A model generated the notes under the pieces. It was not told the origin of the DNA. It saw only the letters and a program-made list of their open reading frames with translations, and did not search any database. The position numbers and the translations under genes were made by a program. Positions 57,005 to 64,000 of a DNA stretch of 64,000 nt are shown one piece after another. Position 1 is the stretch's first letter. Each line of letters opens with the position of its first letter. Location: the NCBI RefSeq assembly GCF_001715195.1, contig NZ_MDWE01000036.1:26144-90143 (forward strand). The letters are read 5' to 3'. This stretch comes from Rhodohalobacter halophilus (lineage in GTDB: Bacteria > Bacteroidota > Rhodothermia > Balneolales > Balneolaceae).

Positions 57005-57469
57005 ATGAACAAGACAAAGATTACAATTCTTGCGTTTGCACTTGCACTTCTTTTTGGAGCCGTCTCAACCATCGAGGCTCAATCGCGATACAGCAATACC
57101 GAACTCGGAGTCATTTTAGGGGAACCCACGGGTATTAGCTTTAAAAGCTGGCAATCTGACAATACAGCCATTGATGCTGCATTAGCCTGGTCTTTTGGCG
57201 AGAGCGGCTCTGTTCATCTTCATGCTGATTATCTGCGCCATAAATGGCTGGATGTAGAAACCGGCAGCCTTGCCTTCTACTATGGTTTGGGTGCCAGAGC
57301 GGTGTTTGCTGACGACTCAAAATTTGGAGCTCGTATTCCGGTTGGCCTCCAATACCTGTTCCCTGACACCCGCCTGTCTATGTTTTTTGAAGTCGCCCCA
57401 ACACTCAATTTAATACCCGATACTGACTTTGGGGTTAACGGCGGAATTGGTGTTCGTTTCTTCTTATAA
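57005..57469 (+). CDS. Small outer-membrane beta-barrel-like protein
   Basis: 154 aa with a signal peptide cut after IEAQS and a beta-rich body with a repeating aromatic pattern (GISFKSWQSDNTAIDAALAW, HADYLRHKW), ending in GVRFFL. It resembles small OmpA/porin-like barrels of Bacteroidota; function unknown. An upstream in-frame ATG at 56969 was set aside in favour of 57005, which starts the signal peptide. Confidence 0.7.
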   Translation: MNKTKITILAFALALLFGAVSTIEAQSRYSNTELGVILGEPTGISFKSWQSDNTAIDAALAWSFGESGSVHLHADYLRHKWLDVETGSLAFYYGLGARAVFADDSKFGARIPVGLQYLFPDTRLSMFFEVAPTLNLIPDTDFGVNGGIGVRFFL

Positions 57470-57490
57470 ACGATCAAAATAACTACATAC

Positions 57491-57521
57491 AAAAGGCGAC
57501 ACTTATTAAGTGTCGCCTTTT
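57491..57521. terminator. Bidirectional terminator
   Basis: AAAAGGCGACACTTA and TAAGTGTCGCCTTTT form a near-complete 15-base inverted repeat. GTTTTT follows on the plus side and T-rich sequence on the minus side. It serves both the outer-membrane protein gene and the convergent receiver/MBL gene. Confidence 0.92.
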
Positions 57522-57545
57522 GTTTTTCCTAAAGCTACTGAAAAA

Positions 57546-58805
57546 TCAGGATACGTTTAATTTGGTGCGATTTACCTTCTTCTCATCCTTTACAATCGGA
57601 ATCCTGATTTCAGCCCCCTCTTTTGTCAGGCAGATATTTTCAAACGGAGCCCCAACATACTGCTGGAGCCGCCGATCCCTGCTACGTAGAGATTCATCAT
57701 CCGTATCCGGGTCGTGGTGAGTCAAAAACAGATTTTTAATTCCTGTAGGCTTCACCACTTCAATAACCCGTTCCCATGCAGAGTGCCCCCACCCTTCGCG
57801 CTCTTTATACTGCTGAAGGGTATACTGAGCATCATGAATGAGAATATCCGCCCCCTCAATAAACTCCTGAAACTTCTCAATAAAACGGATCGGAGTCGTT
57901 TTCAGGGGCAGTTCATTATCGGGAGAATAAATAATCGTGCGGCCGCCAATCTTTATCTTATAAATCGCTGTTTTTGTAGAGTGATTTGCAACAAGGTACT
58001 CGATAGAGTAGTGGTCGTAATCCACTCTCTCTTCAGATTGAGTAACATATTCAATCGTTGCATCGAGCATATCAAGCGTTACAGGGAAAAAAGTTTTTGT
58101 AAGATGGCCGGATAAAATTTCCTGTGCCCCGCCCCGATACTGCTCCGGCAGGTGGATCGAAAACTTGTTGTTCTTGTCATAAAACGGTTTAAAAAATGGA
58201 AATCCCTGAATATGATCCCAGTGAGGGTGAGTAATAAAAATTCTTCCGTTACAGCTGGTTTCATTTCTCCGGGCAAGGTGATTTCCCAGGTTCCGGATAC
58301 CGGTACCGCTATCAAATATGAGCAGCTCCTGCATTCCGGGCGCGTCGATCTCCAAACAGCTTGTATTCCCTCCGTATTCAATATTTTCAAAATTGGCACA
58401 CGGGGTGGAGCCGCGAACTCCCCAGAATCGGATACGTACGGATGGCAACAGAAGCTCACGAGCTGAATTGATCAGAGATTCTGTTTCCCGCACGATCTGA
58501 AATTGATTAAACAGCGAGAGGGCACCCAGACCCTGATCATCTCTGGTGCCCAAGTAAATTACCGGTACAAAACGGAGCCCCGGAAGCAATTTGATCACTT
58601 TTTCAAAACGGGAGCTGTTACCGTCAAGAAAGTTTTTTTCAACAATCAGAATATCAGGCTGCCTGGCTGTAAATACCCGCTCGGCATCATCGATATTATG
58701 AGTAAAGTGTCCTTCAACTCCCAAAGACTTTACAACATCACGGAGCGTAGGCTCCGCCGATTTTGCAGCAAGGATGTGAGCGATATTTGAATGATGATTT
58801 TTCAG
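57546..58805 (-). CDS. Degenerate receiver domain fused to metallo-beta-lactamase hydrolase
   Basis: 419 aa as I read it. The N-terminal 125 or so residues look like a CheY fold, but the phospho-Asp site is Glu (PDILIVEKN) and the acidic pocket is not seen, so phosphorylation is unlikely. The MBL domain follows: GVRGSTPC, FDSGTGI, THPHWDHIQG, HDAQYT and LTHHDP. It resembles RNase Z/PhnP-like hydrolases. The frame is open to 58852, and the only start among ATG/GTG/TTG is TTG 58724, which would cut off beta1 and alpha1 of the receiver. CTG 58805 gives MKNHHSNIAHILAA, a natural receiver start, and I prefer it. Confidence 0.7.
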   Translation of the reverse strand: MKNHHSNIAHILAAKSAEPTLRDVVKSLGVEGHFTHNIDDAERVFTARQPDILIVEKNFLDGNSSRFEKVIKLLPGLRFVPVIYLGTRDDQGLGALSLFNQFQIVRETESLINSARELLLPSVRIRFWGVRGSTPCANFENIEYGGNTSCLEIDAPGMQELLIFDSGTGIRNLGNHLARRNETSCNGRIFITHPHWDHIQGFPFFKPFYDKNNKFSIHLPEQYRGGAQEILSGHLTKTFFPVTLDMLDATIEYVTQSEERVDYDHYSIEYLVANHSTKTAIYKIKIGGRTIIYSPDNELPLKTTPIRFIEKFQEFIEGADILIHDAQYTLQQYKEREGWGHSAWERVIEVVKPTGIKNLFLTHHDPDTDDESLRSRDRRLQQYVGAPFENICLTKEGAEIRIPIVKDEKKVNRTKLNVS

Positions 58806-58866
58806 GATATAGCGATGATACAGAGTAACATGTAAGCCCCAATTTATCAGATATTAGAGAGAGCTG

Positions 58867-60960
58867 CTATGAGTCTTTTTTAATCTGGTCGATCTCTCGC
58901 TCCAAATCTGCCAGTGTATCTTCTTTATCAGCCAGATCGTTTTCTGCTTTCTCAATCTTCTTCTTCACATCATCCAATAGAGAGCTGGATCCGCCGGTTG
59001 GTTTAAAATAACTTAACGACTCTTTCATTTGCAGAACTTCGCTGTTCAGTTTGCCAATCTCTTTTCGGAGTTTGCTGATGTCGTTCTGCTTTTTTCTGAT
59101 GTCTGCAATATCATCCGCAGAGAAGTTCTCTACATTTTCCCTGCCAACCACATCAACAGCCGCTTTTGCAGCCCGGAAACGATCATAAATCACATCACAG
59201 GTTTCACGATACTCTTTCCACATGCGGTTTTTGTGCTTAATTGGCACATAACCTGCCTTTTTGAACTCCTCCTGAAGCGGTTTAGCTTTTTCAACAGCCT
59301 CAATCGGGTCGTCATGATCTTTCAGAGCTTTCAGCTTATCCAGAACATCTTCCTTCTCTTTCAGATTATCTTTCCGCTCCTCTTTTACCTCTTTGAAGTG
59401 ATCGCGGCGGCGGTCGTAAAAGTAGTCCATCGCCCCTTTGAACTTCTTCCAGATTTTACCGGACTTTTTCTTGGGAACCGGACCGATCTTTTTCCACTTC
59501 TCCATCAGGTTCTGGAGTTTCTGGTGGGCAGAGTCCCAATCCTCCGACTCTTTCAATTCATTCGCTTCTTCAACGATCTTCAGCTTCTCCTCATAGTTCT
59601 CCTCTTCCTGTTCTCTGAGCAGATCCAGGTTTTCTGATTTCTTCTCGTTGAATGCATCCGTTGCCGCCTTGAAACGGTCCCACATTTCATTCTCATCTTT
59701 CTGAGGGAGATTTCCAACCTTTTTCCATCGGCGGTGCAGTTTATTTACCCGTCGTGCAGCATCGGCCAGATCATCCGCATCGAGGAGTGCTTCAGCTTCA
59801 TCTATCAGCTTTTTCTTTTTGGAGAGAAACTTCTCTATTTGATCACGGTATTTCTTGTCGTGTTTAAACCGCATGGAGTGGAATGTATCCTGAGCCTCGT
59901 GGTAACGCCCCCAGACTTCACGGTTTTTATCAGCCGGAACGCGGCCAATTTTACGAAACTGTTTAGTCAGTTCATCAAACTTATCCTCCTGCTCCTTCCA
60001 GTTCGATGACTCATTCAACCCGGAAACAAAAGCTTCCATTTTTTCCAGGATTACGAGTTTCCCGGTCAGGTTATCCTCTTCTTTTTGCTTCTTTTTAACC
60101 AGGCGATCTACCTTATGTTCATCGAATGTACTGAGCAGGGATTCAAATTTAGACTCCAGCTTTTCAGCTTCATCCGCCGGAACTGATTTGATCTGCTCCC
60201 AGCGGCCTTTAATTTTCCCAACCTCTTTTGTGTGGCTCCACTTCTTCTCATCCACAATCTCTTTCAGCTGACTGAGCAGCTCTTTTTTCTTCTCCAGGTT
60301 TTCGAGACGTTTTCTCTTCTGTTCCTCGTAGTGAGCCTGCTTTTTCTCTTCAAATTGCTCACGAAGTTCATCAATCTTCTCTTTTATCGGCTTGATGTCT
60401 GCCTCGCCCGGGTCCGGCCCCTCAGTCCAGGAGTTGTCAATATTGTCAAACTCCATCGAAACGTATGCCCAGTCGGTCATCTCAATCAGCTCTTCAGCCT
60501 TTTCACTAAGCGCTTTGTAATACTCTTCCGGGTCGGTCTCTTCACTTTCCGCGTCTGTCTCATCTGTTGCCTCTTCCGATTCAGCCTCAGCCAACTCTTT
60601 CAGCTCCTCAAAGCGTGTTTTCGCAGATTCAATCAGCTTTTCAAAGTCCCCGATCGCTTCAGCCTCTTTAAACTCTTCGATCAGAGATTCCAGTTTCTCT
60701 TCAATCTGCTCGGGACTGTCCGCAATCTCACGTTCAGCATTTTCAAAAAAGTTATTCACTTTCTGTTCAAGGTTCGAAAAAGCTTTCTGGAACGCTTCAA
60801 TTTGAGCCTCCACAGAATCTGCATCAACTGTTGCCAATGTTCGCTCATCAAACAGGCTTGTCTTCTTCAGATTCACATCTCCCTCTGATGTCACATAGAC
60901 AAAATCGTTTTCAAAAAGATGTTGATTTTCGGCGGGTTGGGTATTCTTTGAATCAGTCAA
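58867..60960 (-). CDS. Large coiled-coil protein with five DUF349 repeats
   Basis: 697 aa, acidic and lysine-rich. About five DUF349 units are visible, each with a hydrophobic VP/LP step and a W-x-x-F/Y-x-x-A/E helix: WEQIKSVPAD, FRKIGRVPAD, WKKVGNLPQ, WKKIGPVPKKK and FKKAGYVPIK. The C-terminus is a heptad coiled coil. Function of DUF349 proteins is poorly known; some are tied to stress or polysaccharide export. Start is TTG 60960, with an in-frame stop six codons upstream and no alternative ATG. Confidence 0.85.
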   Translation of the reverse strand: MTDSKNTQPAENQHLFENDFVYVTSEGDVNLKKTSLFDERTLATVDADSVEAQIEAFQKAFSNLEQKVNNFFENAEREIADSPEQIEEKLESLIEEFKEAEAIGDFEKLIESAKTRFEELKELAEAESEEATDETDAESEETDPEEYYKALSEKAEELIEMTDWAYVSMEFDNIDNSWTEGPDPGEADIKPIKEKIDELREQFEEKKQAHYEEQKRKRLENLEKKKELLSQLKEIVDEKKWSHTKEVGKIKGRWEQIKSVPADEAEKLESKFESLLSTFDEHKVDRLVKKKQKEEDNLTGKLVILEKMEAFVSGLNESSNWKEQEDKFDELTKQFRKIGRVPADKNREVWGRYHEAQDTFHSMRFKHDKKYRDQIEKFLSKKKKLIDEAEALLDADDLADAARRVNKLHRRWKKVGNLPQKDENEMWDRFKAATDAFNEKKSENLDLLREQEEENYEEKLKIVEEANELKESEDWDSAHQKLQNLMEKWKKIGPVPKKKSGKIWKKFKGAMDYFYDRRRDHFKEVKEERKDNLKEKEDVLDKLKALKDHDDPIEAVEKAKPLQEEFKKAGYVPIKHKNRMWKEYRETCDVIYDRFRAAKAAVDVVGRENVENFSADDIADIRKKQNDISKLRKEIGKLNSEVLQMKESLSYFKPTGGSSSLLDDVKKKIEKAENDLADKEDTLADLEREIDQIKKDS

Positions 60961-61100
60961 AACAGATCGGATCTTTTAATTGCAATATTACGGCTCAGGG
61001 CCTTCTTACTTAGCTTCTTAGTTTAAACAAGTTTCATTATGGAAGCAACCTCCAATTATGCATCAGGAGTTCGGCAACACGTTTTTCATACATAAAAAGA

Positions 61101-61123
61101 AAGCCCCGGAAATTCCGGGGCTT
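61101..61123 (-). terminator. Terminator of mscS-like gene
   Basis: AAGCCCCGG and CCGGGGCTT form a perfect 9-base stem with a 5-base loop. A T-rich run follows on the minus strand. It lies 22 bases beyond the stop codon. Confidence 0.88.
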
Positions 61124-61145
61124 CTTGAAACGGATCAACTTTTGA

Positions 61146-61967
61146 TCAATTCTGTTTAAACAGATGTACATCTCGCTGTGGAAACGGAATACTGATTCCG
61201 TTTTCGTCAAATCTCTCTTTCACCTTTTTCGTGGTATCAAACCGCAGCGGCCAGACGTTTGCAGTTGCTGTCCATGGACGCACGTTAATATCCACCGAGC
61301 TGTCGCCCAGATTTGCCACGGCAATTTGAGGAGCCGGGTCTTCCAGCACGCGATCATCTTCGCTCAGCACCTGCCTGATGATTTCGATCGCTTTATCCAT
61401 ATCGTCACCGTACCCGATTCCAAACTGCATATCCACACGGCGTTTATCAAACCGATTCATATTCTGAATTTCAGACCCCCAAACCTTAGAGTTGGGCATG
61501 GAAATACCGATGTTATCGAAAGAGTGCAGTTCTGTTGTAAACAGTCCAATCGCATCCACAACGCCGGTGGTTCCGCCAATATTCACGGCATCGCCTATTT
61601 TAAATGGCCGCAAGATCAAGAGCATAATTCCGGAAGCCACATTACTGAGCGTGCCCTGCAAAGCCAAACCAACCGCAAGAGCCGAGGCACCAAGTACCGC
61701 TACAATACTGGTAGTTTCTACACCAAACTGGCCCAGAACGGCAAGGATTGTAATAATCAAAATTAATATTTTTGTGGTCTGCCCCAGGATAGGCACCAGT
61801 GTGTTATCCACACCTTTCGCTGCCTGCCCCTTTTTCATTACTTTCTTTTTCGCCCAGCCGGCCAGCCACCAGCCCAGCAGCAAAATAACGACCGCTCCCA
61901 CCACACTCAGGCCGTGTTCTACAAACATCGGAGTTAATTCTTCTATTTGTCCTTCCAGATTTTCCAT
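61146..61967 (-). CDS. mscS: Small-conductance mechanosensitive channel, MscS family
   Basis: 273 aa, close to the E. coli length. Three N-terminal helices, the pore helix TM3 (ALAVGLALQGTLSNVASGIMLLILRPF) and a cytoplasmic vestibule with IGDAVNIGG. It opens on membrane tension to release solutes in osmotic downshock. It stands alone between the DUF349 gene and dps and has its own terminator. Confidence 0.93.
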   Translation of the reverse strand: MENLEGQIEELTPMFVEHGLSVVGAVVILLLGWWLAGWAKKKVMKKGQAAKGVDNTLVPILGQTTKILILIITILAVLGQFGVETTSIVAVLGASALAVGLALQGTLSNVASGIMLLILRPFKIGDAVNIGGTTGVVDAIGLFTTELHSFDNIGISMPNSKVWGSEIQNMNRFDKRRVDMQFGIGYGDDMDKAIEIIRQVLSEDDRVLEDPAPQIAVANLGDSSVDINVRPWTATANVWPLRFDTTKKVKERFDENGISIPFPQRDVHLFKQN

Positions 61968-62076
61968 AGTTAGTTAGATTAAGTTAGTATTGAAATACTT
62001 TTCGATGATTCAGTGCTAATCCCCGTAATGCTTCATTTTTCAAAGTATTGCCCTCCTTCATTATATGAAATAAAAA

Positions 62077-62107
62077 TGTCCGGTCTTGAACTTATCAAAA
62101 CCGGACA
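62077..62107 (-). terminator. Terminator of dps
   Basis: TGTCCGGT and ACCGGACA form a perfect 8-base stem with a 15-base loop, followed by TTTTT on the minus strand. It is 14 bases beyond the dps stop. Confidence 0.85.
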
Positions 62108-62120
62108 AATAACCGGGTAT

Positions 62121-62633
62121 TTATTCCAAATGGCTGCGCAACATCCAGGCTGTTTTAGAGTGGACATCCAGCCGTTCGGTTAACAGATCGATTGTAGCCT
62201 CATCTCCGGCCTCTTCGCAAGCCGGCAGCACTTCACGAGCGGTTCTCAAGATGGTTTCATGATCAACAGCCAGTCGCCTTACCATCTCCATAGCATCGGG
62301 CTGATCGGAGTCCTCCTCAATAGATGTAATCTCTGAAAACTCCCTGAATGATCCGGGTGCGCGATAGCCGATGGCGCGAATTCTTTCAGCAATTTCATCA
62401 ATCGCTTCGGCAAGTTCAGAGTATTGCTCCTCGAACATTTCGTGGAGCGAGTGAAAGAGCTGTCCGGTAACGTTCCAGTGATAGTTATGAGTTTTTAGAT
62501 AAACCATATAGCTATCGGCCAGAACCTTCGACAGACCTTCCGCGATCTTTTTCCTGTGTTGATCCGCGATGCCGATATTTATGCTCATCTTCTCTTTTCC
62601 GTTTATTGTTTGAATTTCAGACATGACGTTCAT
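62121..62633 (-). CDS. dps: Dps family ferritin-like DNA-protection protein
   Basis: 170 aa. Dodecameric iron store that protects DNA from oxidants. The ferroxidase half-site is NYHWNVTGQLFHSLHEMFEEQYSE, with His, His and acidic residues at dimer-interface positions; the last helices match the family. Three in-frame ATGs (62633, 62624, 62588) are possible; I kept the first, as no ribosome site decides. It could be an OxyR target. Confidence 0.92.
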   Translation of the reverse strand: MNVMSEIQTINGKEKMSINIGIADQHRKKIAEGLSKVLADSYMVYLKTHNYHWNVTGQLFHSLHEMFEEQYSELAEAIDEIAERIRAIGYRAPGSFREFSEITSIEEDSDQPDAMEMVRRLAVDHETILRTAREVLPACEEAGDEATIDLLTERLDVHSKTAWMLRSHLE

Positions 62634-62757
62634 TGATATTTATTCATCTTAATTGTTCTCCAATTATGACAAAGTTCGGCCCGACATCATTCCCTCTCAA
62701 GTTCCGGCTTACAGACGAACTTCCGGTCTCATAACTTCTTTAAACAGAAACGGTTAC

Positions 62758-63108
62758 TCAGGCGTCGATTTGATGAACTTCTTTCAGAATGGCTTTGGCG
62801 TTTTTGTCTTTGCCCTGCATCACCCGGTGCTGAAGATTGGTGATAATCTCAGGTTCTGCGCGGTCATACGCCATCTCCTTCGCCTCTTTTTCCGTACCGG
62901 TTCTCAGTAGGTCATAAATATCATCTGCCCGTACAATGCTGTAAATATCGTCATCATTGAAGGCGTGAGAGCGCAAATCCTCAAACTTTTTGAACAGCTC
63001 AGGAAATTCATTGCTATTATCGGCTCTATCTACAACTTCAACATCTTCAGGTCCTTCGGCACTGAGGGGTGTCTTGCAGATATAGTAATATTTTTGCTTA
63101 TAAATCAT
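62758..63108 (-). CDS. Conserved-looking hypothetical protein
   Basis: 116 aa, ATG 63108, charged, no signal or membrane segment. The N-terminus MIYKQKYYYICKTP is tyrosine-rich, and a helical acidic body follows (DDDIYSIVRADDIYDLL). I recognise no family. It is divergent from the S46 peptidase gene and lies 124 bases upstream of dps. Coding character is plausible from the composition and from filling the gap between genes. Confidence 0.55.
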   Translation of the reverse strand: MIYKQKYYYICKTPLSAEGPEDVEVVDRADNSNEFPELFKKFEDLRSHAFNDDDIYSIVRADDIYDLLRTGTEKEAKEMAYDRAEPEIITNLQHRVMQGKDKNAKAILKEVHQIDA

Positions 63109-63179
63109 CTGTTTGTCTGATATCTTTATATTTTAGGCGAATATACAACAATTGTATCAAAATTCTGACTTTATGGATC

Positions 63180-63201
63180 ATTGAAACGATGGGGTTTCAA
63201 T
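63180..63201. promoter_or_regulatory. Inverted repeats in the divergent intergenic region
   Basis: ATTGAAAC (63180-63187) and GTTTCAAT (63194-63201) form a perfect 8-base inverted repeat with a 6-base spacer. A second pair, ATACAA/TTGTAT, lies at 63143-63157. Either could be an operator for the divergent genes; they are short, so chance is possible. Confidence 0.35.
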
Positions 63202-63273
63202 ATATCCACTTTTATCATCCGTCTTAGTATAGCTATTGAAGCCGGTCAGAATCAACAATCGATTTTCGGGGTT

Positions 63274-64000
63274 ATGAAATTTAGAATAACGGGCTCACTT
63301 CTCAGCGCACTCCTCATATTTACCTCCTGTTCCACACAGAGAGAAGTTGCAATATTCAGCCCAAACGAGCCAACACCCGATCATTCAGGCATGTGGCTGA
63401 TGCCTCAATTAACTGATATTCACACCACGTTCTCGAACAGCTCCATTAACCTCCGCCCGAATGACATCTATAATCCGGAAAATGCCTCTATTCACAATTC
63501 AATTGTTCGGATCAACATTGAACCAAATGGCGGCGGAACGGGATCGTTTGTATCGCCAAACGGACTGATTTTAACCAACCATCACGTTGCCTACGATGGA
63601 ATAGCTACGGCCTCAGGCCTTGAGAACAACTTCTTACAAAGTGGCTTTTATGCCGAAAAACCTGATGAAGAGATCCCGCTTGCGGGTTATACCCTGCACA
63701 TCCCGATTCTTCAGAAAGATGTAACCAATGAGTTCAACAACCGAATCCCCGACCATCTTCCTTACCGGAATAAGGCACAGTTGCGGGAACAGGTTCGGCA
63801 GGAGATGATTGAACACCATCAAACCAACAATCCCGACCTGCTGGTTGAAGTGAGTGAAATTTTGAGCGGTAATCGCTTTATTCTTTCAACCTATAAAGTC
63901 GTCCGGGATGTTCGCCTGGTGTACGCACCCGAAGAGGCCATCGGCAAGTTTGGCGGAGATATTGACAACTGGATGTGGCCGCGACACACCGGAGACTACA
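63274..64000 (+). CDS. S46-family serine peptidase (DPP7/DPP11-like), 3' end outside window
   Basis: 242 residues seen. Lipoprotein-like signal with Cys19 after IFTS; the predicted mature part starts near STQREV. The S46 pattern is clear: NGGGTGSFVSPNGLILTNHH with the catalytic His at 103/104, and GDIDNWMWPRHTGDY at the window end with the catalytic Asp. The catalytic Ser is beyond base 64000. Family members release dipeptides from peptide N-termini in the periplasm. ATG 63274. Confidence 0.9.
   Translation, partial: MKFRITGSLLSALLIFTSCSTQREVAIFSPNEPTPDHSGMWLMPQLTDIHTTFSNSSINLRPNDIYNPENASIHNSIVRINIEPNGGGTGSFVSPNGLILTNHHVAYDGIATASGLENNFLQSGFYAEKPDEEIPLAGYTLHIPILQKDVTNEFNNRIPDHLPYRNKAQLREQVRQEMIEHHQTNNPDLLVEVSEILSGNRFILSTYKVVRDVRLVYAPEEAIGKFGGDIDNWMWPRHTGDY

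Noticed and set aside
60232..60888. 218-codon plus-strand frame rich in Leu and Phe, looks like a membrane protein
   Set aside because: Mirror image of the Lys/Glu-rich DUF349 coiled coil; such shadows are expected.
1..64000. CRISPR arrays, tRNA, rRNA, insertion sequences, prophage or known defence systems
   Set aside because: I looked for regularly spaced repeats, transposase motifs and RNA gene signatures and saw none. The HNH protein is isolated and not part of a defence cluster.

Overview
This 64 kb window is a gene-dense bacterial chromosome segment. The gene set points to the Bacteroidota/Balneolota/Rhodothermota group. The pointers are two Oar-like TonB receptors with carboxypeptidase-like N-terminal domains, an S46 peptidase, a 5'-nucleotidase split into two genes, a folP-cdaA pair, a TPR-type histidine kinase and sparse Shine-Dalgarno sites. 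A marine or halophilic Balneolaceae-type organism is my inference; no rRNA is present to confirm it. I saw no prophage, insertion sequence, CRISPR array, tRNA or rRNA. No gene-free stretch exceeds about 235 bases.

Layout. 1-8.5 kb: recQ (cut by the window edge), a secreted M24 peptidase, ilvE, the split 5'-nucleotidase with a secreted neighbour, mnmA and an HNH protein. 8.5-11.6 kb: a PiT-like permease, glutamate dehydrogenase and an orphan RsbW-like ATPase. 11.6-17.2 kb: a tripartite RND efflux operon (MFP-RND-TolC). 17.3-23.8 kb: trxA, a dnaE with a fused proofreading exonuclease, and an acylphosphatase-thpR-hydrolase operon. 23.9-26.3 kb: oxyR and a CPA1 antiporter. 26.5-33.7 kb: a DNA-ligase-associated exonuclease, a TPR histidine kinase, an ATP-dependent DNA ligase and hemW. 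33.7-36.7 kb: gamma-carbonic anhydrase, a DsbA-like protein, sufE and a PAS-only protein. 36.9-43.6 kb: acyl-CoA dehydrogenase divergent from mutA-mutB-meaB (propionate/methylmalonyl-CoA metabolism). 43.6-45.7 kb: ferredoxin, folP and cdaA (c-di-AMP). 45.8-55.3 kb: two NPP-type phosphodiesterase lipoproteins and two Oar-like TonB receptors, each pair a tandem duplication. 55.5-63.1 kb: two small transferases, an outer-membrane protein, a receiver-metallo-beta-lactamase fusion, a five-repeat DUF349 protein, MscS, Dps and an unknown protein. 63.3 kb to the end: an S46 peptidase cut by the window edge.

How it fits together. Surface nutrient acquisition is prominent: secreted peptidases, the split 5'-nucleotidase, NPP phosphodiesterases and TonB receptors. 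Central catabolism of amino acids and odd-chain or branched acyl groups is represented by ilvE, gdh, acyl-CoA dehydrogenase and mutAB-meaB. Stress and envelope functions include oxyR, dps, trxA, mscS, c-di-AMP synthesis and efflux. Most of the window is ordinary core genome. The points I rate highest are the exonuclease-DnaE fusion with a damaged PHP motif, a receiver/MBL protein that seems to start at a CTG codon, a decayed GxxExxY-type gene with its repeat upstream of meaB, and the duplicated phosphodiesterase/TonB block. I found no convincing wholly new system.
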